Source: Rhodobacteraceae bacterium IMCC1335
GTDB taxonomy: Bacteria; Pseudomonadota; Alphaproteobacteria; Rhodobacterales; Rhodobacteraceae
Assembly: GCA_039640495.1 (NCBI GenBank)
Contig: CP046864.1
Coordinates: forward strand, 3,645,001-3,709,000
DNA length: 64,000 nt
Direction of reading: 5' to 3'
The notes beneath the pieces are model-generated. The model searched no databases. It was not told the DNA's origin and saw nothing but the letters and a program-made list of their open reading frames with translations. Shown in pieces: positions 46,609 to 56,046 of this stretch. The position numbers and the translations under genes are program-made. The stretch's first letter is position 1; each line of letters begins with the position of its first letter.

Positions 46609-47049
46609 ATGGCGCGCATGATTTTTATGCTGAACGGACCGAATTTGAATCTGTTGGGAAAACGCCAACCTGAACTCTACGGGCATGACACATTACACGA
46701 TATTGCCCTCGATTGCGATTTGACCGCTGACCAAATGGGCCTGACGTTGACGCATTTGCAGTCAAATCATGAAGGCCAGCTGATTGATTGGATCCATCAA
46801 GCGCGAGAGGAAGCCGAGGGCATTATAATGAACCCGGGGGCGTTATCGCATAGTTCGATCGCCATTTTGGATGCTTTAAACATGTTTGAGGGCCCAATTT
46901 TAGAGGTTCATATCTCTAATATCCATAAACGGGAAAGCTTCCGCCATCATTCTTACGTGTCGCTGCGCGCCGAGGGCGTGATCGCTGGGTTCGGCAGCCA
47001 CGGATATCAGATCGCGGTTCAACATATGGCGAAATTGCTCACAGCATAG
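46609..47049 (+). CDS. aroQ: Type II 3-dehydroquinate dehydratase
   Basis: A 146-residue dodecameric enzyme converting 3-dehydroquinate to 3-dehydroshikimate. Motifs: [18 protein letters not shown] with the catalytic Tyr, [28 protein letters not shown], and [19 protein letters not shown] with catalytic His. The frame extends back to 46531 inside uppP, but ATG 46609 begins exactly at the conserved N-terminus and is preferred. Confidence 0.95.
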   Translation: MARMIFMLNGPNLNLLGKRQPELYGHDTLHDIALDCDLTADQMGLTLTHLQSNHEGQLIDWIHQAREEAEGIIMNPGALSHSSIAILDALNMFEGPILEVHISNIHKRESFRHHSYVSLRAEGVIAGFGSHGYQIAVQHMAKLLTA

Positions 47050-47061
47050 AAAGCCCTCAAA

Positions 47062-48579
47062 ATGAGCAATGTTTTATTCGACGCGCTGTTTGCCGATCAT
47101 ATCGGCTCTGAGGCGCCGTTCTTGATCCTGCCAGATGGGGACGTTTGGAGCTATCAGCGCTTTTTAGAAACTGCCGCACAATACGCGCATGTGTTGGAGG
47201 CGCTTGGGCTAGAGGTCGGGGATCGATTGGCCGTGCAGGTTCAAAAATCCCCCGAGGCATTGGCCACCTACGCGGCCTGTTTGCAAGCAGGGGTAATCTT
47301 TCTGCCTTTAAACACCGCCTATACAGCTCGTGAAATGGCCTATTTTATCGAAAATTCAGGGGCAAAACTGGTGTTGTGCGACGCCAAAGCAGAAACCGCT
47401 TTGCGCCCCGTGGCGCAGGCAGCGCAGGCGCAATTGCAGGTTTTGAATGGGGATGGCAGCGGCGGCTTTACAGGCTTGGCGATGCAACATCCCAAAAGCT
47501 TCCAACCCCGCGCCCGCAGTGGCAATGATCTGGCAGCCTTTCTGTATACATCGGGCACTACCGGGCGCTCAAAAGGGGCGATGCTTAGCCATGATAACCT
47601 GTTATCAAACGCAAAAACATTATGCGACGCATGGCGCTTTACCGCCCAAGATGTGCTTTTGCACGCTTTGCCTATTTTTCACACTCACGGGCTTTTTGTG
47701 GCCACAAATATTTGCCTTCTTGCCGGATGCTCGATGCGGTTTTATCCCGCGTTTGACGCCAAACAGCTGATCCAAGATATGCCAATGGCCACCACATTAA
47801 TGGGGGTACCAACCTTTTACTCCCGCTTGTTAAATGACCCAAATTTCACCAAAAGCGTTACCGAAAACATGCGCCTCTTCGTGTCGGGCAGCGCGCCGCT
47901 TCTAACAGAAACCCATGAAGCCTTTGAAAGCCGCACCGGGCATCGCATTCTAGAACGCTACGGCATGACCGAGACCAATATGAACACGTCAAACCCTTAT
48001 AACGCTGAGCGGCGCGCGGGCACTGTTGGCTTTCCTTTGCCCGGTATAGAGCTGCGGATCATCGATGAAAAAACCGAAGAACTGCTTTCCCAAGGCGAAA
48101 TTGGAATGATCGAAATACGCGGCCCCAACGTGTTTCAAGGCTATTGGAACATGCCAGAAAAAACCGCTGCCGAGCTGCGAGAAAACGGGTTTTTCATCAC
48201 CGGTGATTTGGGAAAAATCGATGCACAAGGATATGTGCATATCGTCGGGCGCAGCAAAGACCTGATCATCTCGGGTGGTTATAATATCTACCCGAAGGAA
48301 ATCGAACAAATCTTAGATGATGTGCCCGGCGTTTTGGAAAGCGCCGTGATCGGCGTGCCGCATGCAGATTTTGGCGAAACCGTGCTGGCCGTGGTGGTGC
48401 TCCGCAGCGGGGTTACTTTGCGGGAAAGCGATTTGGCCGCAGAAGTGGCGCAAAAATTAGCACGCTTTAAACATCCAAAATCCTACCAAATCATCGCGGA
48501 ATTGCCGCGCAATACGATGGGTAAAGTGCAAAAGAACCTGCTGCGAGACAGGTATAAGGGCTTTTTTACGGCGCAGTAG
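47062..48579 (+). CDS. matB: Malonyl-CoA synthetase (MatB-like)
   Basis: A 505-residue ANL-superfamily acyl-CoA synthetase. ATP-binding YTSGTTGRSKGAMLSH, adenylate motif RYGMTETNMNTSNPYNAERRAGTVGFPLPG (the MatB-type version), hinge GDLGKIDAQGYVHIVGRSKDLIISGGYNIYPKEIE, and the catalytic lysine in RNTMGKVQKN. MatB activates malonate (or methylmalonate) to the CoA thioester. It starts 12 bases after aroQ and is followed by a hairpin terminator. Confidence 0.88.
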   Translation: MSNVLFDALFADHIGSEAPFLILPDGDVWSYQRFLETAAQYAHVLEALGLEVGDRLAVQVQKSPEALATYAACLQAGVIFLPLNTAYTAREMAYFIENSGAKLVLCDAKAETALRPVAQAAQAQLQVLNGDGSGGFTGLAMQHPKSFQPRARSGNDLAAFLYTSGTTGRSKGAMLSHDNLLSNAKTLCDAWRFTAQDVLLHALPIFHTHGLFVATNICLLAGCSMRFYPAFDAKQLIQDMPMATTLMGVPTFYSRLLNDPNFTKSVTENMRLFVSGSAPLLTETHEAFESRTGHRILERYGMTETNMNTSNPYNAERRAGTVGFPLPGIELRIIDEKTEELLSQGEIGMIEIRGPNVFQGYWNMPEKTAAELRENGFFITGDLGKIDAQGYVHIVGRSKDLIISGGYNIYPKEIEQILDDVPGVLESAVIGVPHADFGETVLAVVVLRSGVTLRESDLAAEVAQKLARFKHPKSYQIIAELPRNTMGKVQKNLLRDRYKGFFTAQ

Positions 48580-48597
48580 CACGCCGCAACGCTCTAG

Positions 48598-48641
48598 AAA
48601 CCGCCTCAGCCGCGCTTGGCATTCGGGGCCTAAGGCGGTTT
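48598..48641 (+). terminator. Hairpin terminator after matB
   Basis: A perfect 9-bp stem AAACCGCCT (48598-48606)/AGGCGGTTT (48633-48641) with a 26-base loop, followed by one more T, lies 18 bases after the matB stop. The loop is long, so it is a moderate-quality intrinsic terminator. Confidence 0.55.
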
Positions 48642-48700
48642 TCAGCCTTGTGGCAGTTGCTGGCCTTTTCCTTTTGAATAAGTTTGGATACACCAAGGCT

Positions 48701-49366
48701 ATGATATGGACGGTTCCAAATATTTTAACCACGGGGCGCTTGCTTGCTGCGCCCGCATTGGCGCTGATGTTTTTGTATTTTAACCGGCCCTATGCGGATT
48801 GGTTCGCGCTGCTGCTGTTTATATTTGCCGCGCTTACCGATTGGGTTGATGGATTCCTCGCCCGCACGTGGAAACAGGAAACCAAATTAGGCCAAATGCT
48901 CGATCCGATCGCGGATAAAGCAATGGTTATCATCGCGCTTCTGATCATTGTGGGGTATTCGAGCATGTCGCCATGGCTGGTGCTGCCCGCGACTGTGATT
49001 TTGTTTCGCGAAGTTTTTGTGTCTGGCCTGCGCGAGTTTTTGGGCGATAGTGCCAGCACGCTGCAGGTCACAAAACTGGCAAAATGGAAAACCACCGCGC
49101 AAATGGCGGCGATTGCAATTTTATTCTCACAAGGTGTTTTTGAGCATTATCTGAAGCTCTCGGCGCGAGAAATCGGCCCAGACGCGCTGAACAATATCCT
49201 AAACGGCGGCGCCCAAGATACGCTGGGCGTGTTCTGGAAGCATCATGCGATGATCTGGTCGGGCAATGTCGGGCTGATCTTACTTTGGGTTGCAGCCGCT
49301 TTAACCTTGATCACCGGCTTTGATTATTTCAAAAAAGCGCTTCCGTTTTTGAAAGATGAGGCATGA
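48701..49366 (+). CDS. pgsA: CDP-diacylglycerol--glycerol-3-phosphate 3-phosphatidyltransferase
   Basis: A 221-residue inner-membrane enzyme making phosphatidylglycerol phosphate. The CDP-alcohol phosphotransferase signature is complete: TDWVDGFLARTWKQETKLGQ then MLDPIADK. VPNILTTGRLLAAP is the usual N-terminus. The frame is open back to 48650, but ATG 48701 with AAGG upstream is the natural start. The stop overlaps moaD by 4 bases. Confidence 0.95.
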   Translation: MIWTVPNILTTGRLLAAPALALMFLYFNRPYADWFALLLFIFAALTDWVDGFLARTWKQETKLGQMLDPIADKAMVIIALLIIVGYSSMSPWLVLPATVILFREVFVSGLREFLGDSASTLQVTKLAKWKTTAQMAAIAILFSQGVFEHYLKLSAREIGPDALNNILNGGAQDTLGVFWKHHAMIWSGNVGLILLWVAAALTLITGFDYFKKALPFLKDEA

Positions 49367-49611
49367 TAGAGGTTTTATATTTTGCTTGGCTGCGCGAGCG
49401 CATCGGCATCCCCCGCGAAACCATTGACAGCCAAGCCGCTACAGTGGCGGATCTTATAACAGAGCTGCGCGCCAAAGATCCGCGCTACGCGCTGGCGTTT
49501 TCGGATCTCTCTGCGCTGCGCGCCGCAGTGGATCAAGAATTGGTTGAGTTTAACGCCCCGCTCAACGGCGCCAAAGAAGTTGCATTTTTTCCTCCGATGA
49601 CGGGGGGCTGA
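49363..49611 (+). CDS. moaD: Molybdopterin synthase small subunit (sulfur carrier)
   Basis: An 82-residue ubiquitin-like protein ending in the required Gly-Gly (FFPPMTGG), which is thiocarboxylated to supply sulfur to molybdopterin. It starts MIEVLYFAWLRERIG as is typical. It overlaps pgsA (ATGA) and sits 2 bases before moaE. Confidence 0.94.
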   Translation: MIEVLYFAWLRERIGIPRETIDSQAATVADLITELRAKDPRYALAFSDLSALRAAVDQELVEFNAPLNGAKEVAFFPPMTGG

Positions 49612-49613
49612 TC

Positions 49614-50057
49614 ATGCGAATCCTCATTCAAGAACACCCCTTTGATCTGGGTAAAGAAGCGCAAAACTTTGCCGAGAGACAAGACAATGCCGGCGCAATA
49701 GTTACCTTCACCGGGATTGTGCGCAACACATCTGCAAGGGATTTACAAACCCTTGCAATCGAACATTACCCCGCCATGACCGAAAAGGCGATTTCTGAGA
49801 TCGCCCAAAGGGCAATTGACAGATGGTCCTTGCAGGACGCGCTGGTGCTGCATCGCTATGGAAACCTTGCCCCAGGTGAGGGGATCATGATGGTGGCAAC
49901 CGCCGCCGCGCATCGCAGTGACGCGTTTGCCGCCGCCGATTTTCTGATGGATTATCTCAAATCGCGCGCACCTTTTTGGAAAAAAGAGATAACCGCGTCC
50001 GGAGCAAACTGGGTAGAGGCAAAAGACAGCGACGAGCGGGCTTTGAGGCGCTGGTAG
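49614..50057 (+). CDS. moaE: Molybdopterin synthase catalytic subunit
   Basis: A 147-residue partner of MoaD that converts precursor Z (cPMP) to molybdopterin. Landmarks: GAIVTFTGIVRN, LAIEHYPAMTEK, HRYGNLAPGEGIMMVATAAAHR and the catalytic-lysine region RAPFWKKEITASGANWVEA. Encoded directly after moaD. Confidence 0.95.
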   Translation: MRILIQEHPFDLGKEAQNFAERQDNAGAIVTFTGIVRNTSARDLQTLAIEHYPAMTEKAISEIAQRAIDRWSLQDALVLHRYGNLAPGEGIMMVATAAAHRSDAFAAADFLMDYLKSRAPFWKKEITASGANWVEAKDSDERALRRW

Positions 50058-50084
50058 CCGCACCATCGCGCTCGGCTTGGGGCG

Positions 50085-50390
50085 TTAGGATCGGTCGGTT
50101 TCGCTGATCCGAGCCTGTCGCAACCCCTCCATCGCCGCGTCACGTTCTGCCCGCGCTTGGGCCAATAGGTTGGTCAGCTCAGCCTCTTTTAGGGCGGCCT
50201 CTTCACGCGCCGCATCGCGCTGCGCTGTGGCGTTAAGCAGCTCTTGTGTAACGTTGGTCATCGCCTCGATGCTGGGCAAAGAGCCCCGCAAAAGCTGCAT
50301 CCAAAGCCAATGCATGCACCAGCCCATAACAAAAGCTACGAACAGCGCGAGCGCACCGATTAACATCACCTCATTGGCCTGCATTAGCAT
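50085..50390 (-). CDS. Small membrane-anchored coiled-coil protein
   Basis: A 101-residue protein with one N-terminal transmembrane helix (about 8-33, ALALFVAFVMGWCMHWLW), then a charged helical stretch rich in Ala/Glu/Arg (about 45-95) with coiled-coil heptad character. I do not recognise a family. Its start overlaps the end of the OmpA-family gene by 20 bases, so the two are very likely translated together and may act together at the envelope. Confidence 0.7.
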   Translation of the reverse strand: MLMQANEVMLIGALALFVAFVMGWCMHWLWMQLLRGSLPSIEAMTNVTQELLNATAQRDAAREEAALKEAELTNLLAQARAERDAAMEGLRQARISETDRS

Positions 50391-52257
50391 TTATCCTTGC
50401 CTCAGCTGGCAGCGTTTCTGGATCGCCCTGCACCGGCGGTACCGGTTCATTTTCGCGCAGATAAAATTCAATCCGCCGGTTGATATCACGCCCTTCTGCG
50501 CTGTCATTTGCAGCAATGGGTTTGGTTTCACCATAGCCTTGCGCCACAAAACTGCCGGTTAAAATACGCCGCCTTTGCAGCTCCATCATAACCGCCTGCG
50601 CGCGCATTTGGCTCAGTTGCAGGTTCATTTCCTCGCGCCCCTGACTGTCTGTATGGCCGGCAATTTCAAGCGGAATTTCTCCACATTGGCGCAATATCTC
50701 CGCGATTTTATCCAAGAGGTTCTGGCCTGCCAAATTCACCTGATCCGATCCCGGGTCAAAATTGATTTTTTCAGATTGTAGCAGCCCGTTTATTTGGCTG
50801 ATACAAAGGGCAGCCGGCAGCAGATCTGGCTCTGTTTTGGGGGGCGGTTGATAGGTAATCTGCAAATCGGTGCGAACAGTGTTTGGCAAGATCTGGCGCA
50901 CACTTAACGCCAAGGCGGCCTGCGCATCCTTGCGATGCGACAGGCCAGAGATCGCTAGATCCTGCCGGGTCAAGCGCATTTGCGCCCGCTGCAAGGGCAG
51001 CATCGCCTCGATCAAAGACAGGATCTGCAGGGTCCAATCATTGCCCAGCGCCGGAACCAGCGATCCAGAAAACACCACCTTATCAAATCCAAACCGGGCC
51101 TGCGCCAGCGCTTTTACCGCCCTTTGAGCGCGTTGATCTTTCAAAGGGCCCTGCAGAATTAAGTTGCCATCCGCCTCAAGCTCAAAGGAAAACTCTGCAG
51201 CGAGACCCCCGTCCGCCATATCGGGCAGATTTCTGGACGCTTCAACCCCATAGCCCTCTGGCAATCGCTGTTTTATTTTTTCAACCACTGCGGCGATGCT
51301 ATCGGCCTCTGGCAGATCGGGAAAAAACAGCTGAAGGTGGTTATCCTCTAAATGAATCGTGGCTGCGCGGATCGGTTTTACTGCATCGAGCGCCAAGAAA
51401 ATGGTTTCATCAAACCCGCTTGGGCGATCTGCCAAATTCATCAAGCAGGGCAATCCATGCGTCACGCCAAACGCTTGCAAAGCTGAAGCAAGCGCTTTGA
51501 GATGCATTTGGCTATCAACTCGGCAGGCCAGAACCCGCAACGCGCCACTGCGTTTCACCGCGCGAAAGCGATAGCCTTCGGGCGCAGCATTGGGCGCCAC
51601 CACCACAACTTCATAAAGAAGGCCAGCCGGGCTAAGCTGCTCTAGATTTGTCAAAACCGCTTGCCGGCGCTCTTCCGTTTTTGCCAGCGCTTTCACAACA
51701 ACGCGATCTTCCGCAATTGTGACCTCGCCGCGATGTATCTGCGCCAAAGCTTCAAACCCAAGCTGCTGGGTGGTGAGCCATGTTTCAGACGGGCGGCGCT
51801 GGGCGGCGGTAAAGAAATGTTTTAGCTCCACCTGCCCCGCGGCCATATCACGCAAACCCGCCAGCAGCGTCTCTTGCGTCGGCCCGCTTGGCACATTGCC
51901 CATTGCGCGGATAAACTTTGGGGTTTTTAAAATCTGCAGGGTAAGCGCAGCTGGTGTTTTAGCGTCTGTCTCAGATACAGAAATCTGATCTGATAGATTG
52001 TGCATCGCCACGGTTTTACGCGCCAGTGTCAATGCTTGAAACCGCTGCGCCGCGGTTTCGGCTTGGCCAGAAAGCACCACCTGCCGCCCATCAGCGGCAA
52101 CCTCAACCCAATCCAGATCCGCCTTTACAAAGGCCGCTTCAAGCCGCGATATGGTTTTTGCTTCAAGCACCCAAACCAAAGCCATAGCGCAGAAACAGGC
52201 CAAGATCGCGGCGCCACTAAAGGTAATAAGAATGTAGCGCTTGGCCAAAAATCGCAT
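50371..52257 (-). CDS. OmpA-family envelope protein with BON-like repeats
   Basis: A 628-residue protein. An N-terminal helix (FSGAAILACFCAMALVWVLE) anchors it in the inner membrane. A BON-like domain follows (about 40-95: VEVAADGRQVVLSGQAETAAQRFQAL), then long alpha/beta stretches with another such repeat. The C-terminal OmpA/Pal peptidoglycan-binding domain has IAGHTDSQGREEMNLQLSQMRA and AQGYGETKPIAANDSAEGRDINRRIEFYLRE. It probably links inner membrane and cell wall. Similar genes occur in Rhodobacterales, function unknown. Confidence 0.8.
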   Translation of the reverse strand: MRFLAKRYILITFSGAAILACFCAMALVWVLEAKTISRLEAAFVKADLDWVEVAADGRQVVLSGQAETAAQRFQALTLARKTVAMHNLSDQISVSETDAKTPAALTLQILKTPKFIRAMGNVPSGPTQETLLAGLRDMAAGQVELKHFFTAAQRRPSETWLTTQQLGFEALAQIHRGEVTIAEDRVVVKALAKTEERRQAVLTNLEQLSPAGLLYEVVVVAPNAAPEGYRFRAVKRSGALRVLACRVDSQMHLKALASALQAFGVTHGLPCLMNLADRPSGFDETIFLALDAVKPIRAATIHLEDNHLQLFFPDLPEADSIAAVVEKIKQRLPEGYGVEASRNLPDMADGGLAAEFSFELEADGNLILQGPLKDQRAQRAVKALAQARFGFDKVVFSGSLVPALGNDWTLQILSLIEAMLPLQRAQMRLTRQDLAISGLSHRKDAQAALALSVRQILPNTVRTDLQITYQPPPKTEPDLLPAALCISQINGLLQSEKINFDPGSDQVNLAGQNLLDKIAEILRQCGEIPLEIAGHTDSQGREEMNLQLSQMRAQAVMMELQRRRILTGSFVAQGYGETKPIAANDSAEGRDINRRIEFYLRENEPVPPVQGDPETLPAEARINANAGQ

Positions 52258-52311
52258 AAAATCGCTCGGTTTACAGGGCTGGTAGCTTCATAGGCTCTCG
52301 CGCCAAAGGGT

Positions 52312-53271
52312 TCAATAAAGGAAAACCGCAAGGCCAAAGAACACCACGGGCAAAAAGCCGGTATGGCTGTTTGCCCGAAACAGTCGCAACAACAACTCGG
52401 TTTCTCCTAGGCGGAACTGACGCAATTGCCACAACATATGTAGCACAAAGGCAGCAACGCCCAGACCCGCAACCCAGAAAGCTGGCCCCTGTACCTGCAG
52501 CGCCAAAGCGCCCAGCATCAATCCCCCGCTGGTCAGGGCAAAGCCCAACAACCAAGGCCATGTCTTTGCGCCAAATAAACGCGCGGTGGATTTGATACCG
52601 ATCAATGCGTCATCTTCAATATCCTGATGGGCATAAATTGTATCGTAAAACAGCGTCCAGAAAATACCGCTTAGATATAGGATCAGCGCGGCAACCTGTA
52701 ACCCGCCCTGATGGGCGATAAAGGCCAATAAAACGCCCCAATTAAACGCCAAGCCCAAAAAGACCTGCGGCCACCAGGTAAAGCGTTTCGCAAAAGGGTA
52801 AATCGCCACAGGGATCAGGGCGATGATCCCGCATATGATCGCCGCCGCGTTAAAGCTGAACAGAATGCAGGCGGCCAGTGCCACCTGCGCGCCCATCCAA
52901 ATCACTGCCGATTTCACCGATACTTGCCCAGAGGGGATCGGCCGCGATTTGGTCCGTTCGACCGCCCCGTCAAATTTGCGATCTGTGATATCATTCCACG
53001 TGCAGCCAGCCCCGCGCATTAAAAAAGCCCCCAGCCCGCATCCCACAAAAATCCACAAATCGCTTAAGGCAAATTGACCATCGGCTAGAATTGCAAGAAA
53101 CAACCCCCACCAGCAAGGAAACAGCAACAACCAGGTTCCAATTGGCCGATCCGCCCGCGACAGGCGTAAATAGGGCCGGCTAGCCTGCGGCGCAAAGCGA
53201 TCAACCCAATTGCCTTTCACAGCATCAAAAACTTCACCCGCCACCTCTGGTTTTGTTCCCTGCTCAGACAT
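52312..53271 (-). CDS. ubiA: 4-hydroxybenzoate polyprenyltransferase
   Basis: A 319-residue integral membrane prenyltransferase of ubiquinone synthesis with about nine helices. The two Asp-rich motifs are present: NDITDRKFDGAVERTKSRPIPSG and YAHQDIEDDALIGIKSTARLFG. The N-terminal DRPIGTWLLLFPCWWG is typical of UbiA. The start codon touches the first possible rsmE ATG head-to-head, so its promoter must lie inside rsmE. Confidence 0.94.
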   Translation of the reverse strand: MSEQGTKPEVAGEVFDAVKGNWVDRFAPQASRPYLRLSRADRPIGTWLLLFPCWWGLFLAILADGQFALSDLWIFVGCGLGAFLMRGAGCTWNDITDRKFDGAVERTKSRPIPSGQVSVKSAVIWMGAQVALAACILFSFNAAAIICGIIALIPVAIYPFAKRFTWWPQVFLGLAFNWGVLLAFIAHQGGLQVAALILYLSGIFWTLFYDTIYAHQDIEDDALIGIKSTARLFGAKTWPWLLGFALTSGGLMLGALALQVQGPAFWVAGLGVAAFVLHMLWQLRQFRLGETELLLRLFRANSHTGFLPVVFFGLAVFLY

Positions 53272-53283
53272 ATGTTAAGCCCT

Positions 53284-54006
53284 ATGAATTCTAAAATCAG
53301 ACTCTTTGTAGATCACCCGCTGGCACCGGCGCAATCACTACCTTTAACGCGCGAGCACGCGCATTACCTATTTTCCGTGATGCGGCAAAACGTGGGAGAT
53401 CGCGTGCTGGTGTTCAACGGCCAAGACGGCGAATGGCTGGCTGAAATCACGCAAGCCGGTAAAAAATCGGGCGTGCTGAGCTGTTTGACACAAAGCAAAG
53501 CGCTGCGGCCCCCACCAGATCTCTGGCTTCTTTTCGCACCGATCAAAAAATCACGCACCGATTTTATTGTAGAAAAAGCCACTGAATTAGGTGCTGCGCG
53601 GATTTGTCCGGTGCAAACCGCCTTTACAAATTCAGAGCGGATTCGGCGCGACCGGTTGCAAGCCCATGCGATCGAAGCGGCCGAACAATGCGGCGGCACC
53701 TATGTGCCAGTGGTTGACGCGTTACAGAAATTAAAGGCGGTTTTAGATCATTGGCCCCAAGATCGCAGCTTATTATTTTGCGACGAAACACAGGCGGGCG
53801 CGGCCTCTTCATTCGCAGCGCTCGCACCGGGGCCCTGCGCCATTTTAATCGGTCCGGAAGGCGGGTTTCACGCGGCAGAGCGCCAGCAGATATCCAACTT
53901 GCCAAATGCGCATTGCATCAGCTTGGGCCCGCGCATTTTGCGCGCCGATACCGCCGCGGTAACCGCCCTAAGTCTTTGGCAAGCTCACCTAGGAGATTGG
54001 AGATGA
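53284..54006 (+). CDS. rsmE: 16S rRNA m3U1498 methyltransferase RsmE
   Basis: A 240-residue SPOUT methyltransferase that methylates U1498 in 16S rRNA. The N-terminal PUA-like domain (HAHYLFSVMRQNVGDRVLVFNGQDGEW) is followed by the SAM-knot motifs AILIGPEGGFHAAE and ISLGPRILRADTAAVTAL. Two in-frame ATGs exist (53272, which abuts ubiA, and 53284); 53284 gives MNSKIRLFVDHPL, the usual start. It overlaps the next gene by 4 bases. Confidence 0.94.
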   Translation: MNSKIRLFVDHPLAPAQSLPLTREHAHYLFSVMRQNVGDRVLVFNGQDGEWLAEITQAGKKSGVLSCLTQSKALRPPPDLWLLFAPIKKSRTDFIVEKATELGAARICPVQTAFTNSERIRRDRLQAHAIEAAEQCGGTYVPVVDALQKLKAVLDHWPQDRSLLFCDETQAGAASSFAALAPGPCAILIGPEGGFHAAERQQISNLPNAHCISLGPRILRADTAAVTALSLWQAHLGDWR

Positions 54007-54524
54007 TACGGCCCGAGGCCACAGCGGTTTTACTGCGCTGGCGCGATGCGTTTATCGGCGCGGCGCTTATTGCCTTAGGGCTCTATTGGTTTACCAAAAC
54101 TTTCGGGCTGTTATCCTGGGTGGGGGCCGCGCTGACCCTTATTGGAGCGCTGATTGGCTTTGCCGGGCTGCAGCGCGCGCGATTCGCAAAAACGCAACAA
54201 GGGGCCGGTATCGTAGATGTTACCGAAGGCCAAATCACCTATTTTGGCCCCGATACAGGCGGTGTGATTGCGCTGGATGATATCACCAAAATCAGTCTGA
54301 TATATCATCAGAACCAGCAGCTGTGGAAACTCGAGCAACCGGCCCAGCCGGCGCTGTTTATTCCCACCGGTGCGACAGGCGCAGAGCGGCTGTTTGATGC
54401 CTTTACCCAGCTAGATAATTTTCAAATCGAGCCGATGCTTCAGCTTTTGGCGCGACGCTTGAACACCCCTCAAACGATCTGGCAAAAAGACTATTTTTTA
54501 GATCCCCAAAATTACATCCATTGA
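54003..54524 (+). CDS. Conserved small membrane protein of unknown function
   Basis: 173 residues with two adjacent transmembrane helices (about 17-34 and 36-58) and a cytoplasmic C-terminal domain (YFGPDTGGVIALDDITKISL...). No named domain recognised. ATG 54003 overlaps the rsmE stop (ATGA); longer upstream extensions read through rsmE and are not supported. The place between rsmE and gshA is seen in Rhodobacterales, from memory. Function unknown. Confidence 0.78.
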   Translation: MIRPEATAVLLRWRDAFIGAALIALGLYWFTKTFGLLSWVGAALTLIGALIGFAGLQRARFAKTQQGAGIVDVTEGQITYFGPDTGGVIALDDITKISLIYHQNQQLWKLEQPAQPALFIPTGATGAERLFDAFTQLDNFQIEPMLQLLARRLNTPQTIWQKDYFLDPQNYIH

Positions 54525-54578
54525 CAGCTCGGTTAATCCACAGCACATCTGCATGACTGAAACTTCGGAGATCCCGCA

Positions 54579-55952
54579 ATGTCTATTCCCCAATCTGCTG
54601 GAGGCCCCATCGAGCACCCAGAGCAAATGGCGGCCTATCTGGCGGCTGGCTGCAAGCCGGAAAGCGAATGGCGCATCGGGACCGAACATGAAAAATTCGG
54701 CTTTTGCCAGGCAAATCAGATGCCTTTGCCCTATTCTGGGGCCTGTTCAATCCAGACCATCCTCGAAGCGCTGCGCGACCGCTTCGGATGGGCGCCAGTT
54801 TTAGAAGCGGATAAATTAATCGGATTGACCCGAAATGGCGCAAATATATCCCTCGAGCCGGGCGGCCAGTTGGAATTATCGGGCGCCCCTTTAAAGACCA
54901 TTCATGAAACGGCCAGTGAGCTTAACCAGCATCTAGACGAGCTACGCGGCATCAGCGATGAAATTGGCGCTGGATTTATAGCGCTGGGCGCGGCGCCCAT
55001 CTGGTCTCATGAGATGATGCCCGTTATGCCCAAAGGTCGCTATACTTTGATGACCGATTATATGGATCGAGTCGGCACGATGGGGAAATTTATGATGTAT
55101 CGCACGTCTTGCGTGCAGGTAAATTTAGATTTCAGCTCTGAAGCGGATATGGTTCAAAAAATGCGCGTAGCGGTTGCGCTGCAACCGATTGCAACCGCGC
55201 TTTTCGCCAACTCACCGTTTTTCGATGGGTTGCCCAATGGCCATAAAAGTTGGCGCAGCCGCGTTTGGCAAGATCTTGATGCCGATCGCACAGGCATGTT
55301 GCCCTTCATATTTGAGCCGGGGTTTGGCTTTGAGGCTTGGGTCGAATACGCCCTCGATGTGCCAATGTATTTTGTCTATCGAAACGGCCGATATATTGAT
55401 GCTTTGGGGCAATCTTTCCGCGATTTTCTTCAGGGAAAATTGCCCGCCTTGCCCGCAGAGCGGCCCAGCCTAAGCGATTGGGCGGATCACTTAACCACTA
55501 TTTTTCCCGAGGCCCGCCTGAAAACATTTATTGAAATGCGCGGAGCAGATGCGGGACAGGCAGATCATCTATGCGCGCTTTCAGCGTTTTGGGTGGGCTT
55601 GTGTTATGATAAAACTGCGTTGGATGCGGCTTGGGATTTGGCTAAAAACTGGACGGCCGAATTTCGTGAAACGCTGCGGATAAACAGCGCGAGAAGCGGC
55701 CTAGCAGCAGAGGTCGACGGGGTTAAATTGATCGATCTCGCCAAAGAGCTTGTTGATATCTCGCGCAAGGGCCTGATCGCAAGGGGCCGCGGCAATGTCG
55801 AAACAGGCGCCGTTGATGAAAGCCGTTTTCTAGACCCTCTCTTCGAAAATCTGGCAACCCAAAAAGCCCCGGCGGATCGATTGCTTGGTCTCTACAACAA
55901 AGAGTGGAACACAGATTTACGGCCAATTTACCACGCCGCGCGTATCGGCTAG
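54579..55952 (+). CDS. gshA: Glutamate--cysteine ligase (plant/alphaproteobacterial type)
   Basis: A 457-residue ATP-dependent ligase making gamma-glutamylcysteine, the first step to glutathione. RIGTEHEKFGF, LEPGGQLELSGAPLKTIHETA, GMLPFIFEPGFGFEAWVEYALDVPMYF and FIEMRGADAG are the landmarks of the plant-like GshA found in alphaproteobacteria. Start ATG 54579 after GGAG. Follows the small membrane protein by 54 bases. Confidence 0.95.
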   Translation: MSIPQSAGGPIEHPEQMAAYLAAGCKPESEWRIGTEHEKFGFCQANQMPLPYSGACSIQTILEALRDRFGWAPVLEADKLIGLTRNGANISLEPGGQLELSGAPLKTIHETASELNQHLDELRGISDEIGAGFIALGAAPIWSHEMMPVMPKGRYTLMTDYMDRVGTMGKFMMYRTSCVQVNLDFSSEADMVQKMRVAVALQPIATALFANSPFFDGLPNGHKSWRSRVWQDLDADRTGMLPFIFEPGFGFEAWVEYALDVPMYFVYRNGRYIDALGQSFRDFLQGKLPALPAERPSLSDWADHLTTIFPEARLKTFIEMRGADAGQADHLCALSAFWVGLCYDKTALDAAWDLAKNWTAEFRETLRINSARSGLAAEVDGVKLIDLAKELVDISRKGLIARGRGNVETGAVDESRFLDPLFENLATQKAPADRLLGLYNKEWNTDLRPIYHAARIG

Positions 55953-56046
55953 GCCCGCATACGCGCAAAAATATGTTGAACTTTAAACGTTAAGTCTTTC
56001 GCCAACTCTGCCTGCTAAATCTTACAGCGGGTAATGGGGAAAGAAA

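Noticed and set aside
53751..54002. Long upstream extension of the small membrane protein gene after rsmE
   Set aside because: It reads through rsmE in another frame; ATG 54003 with an ATGA overlap explains the gene.
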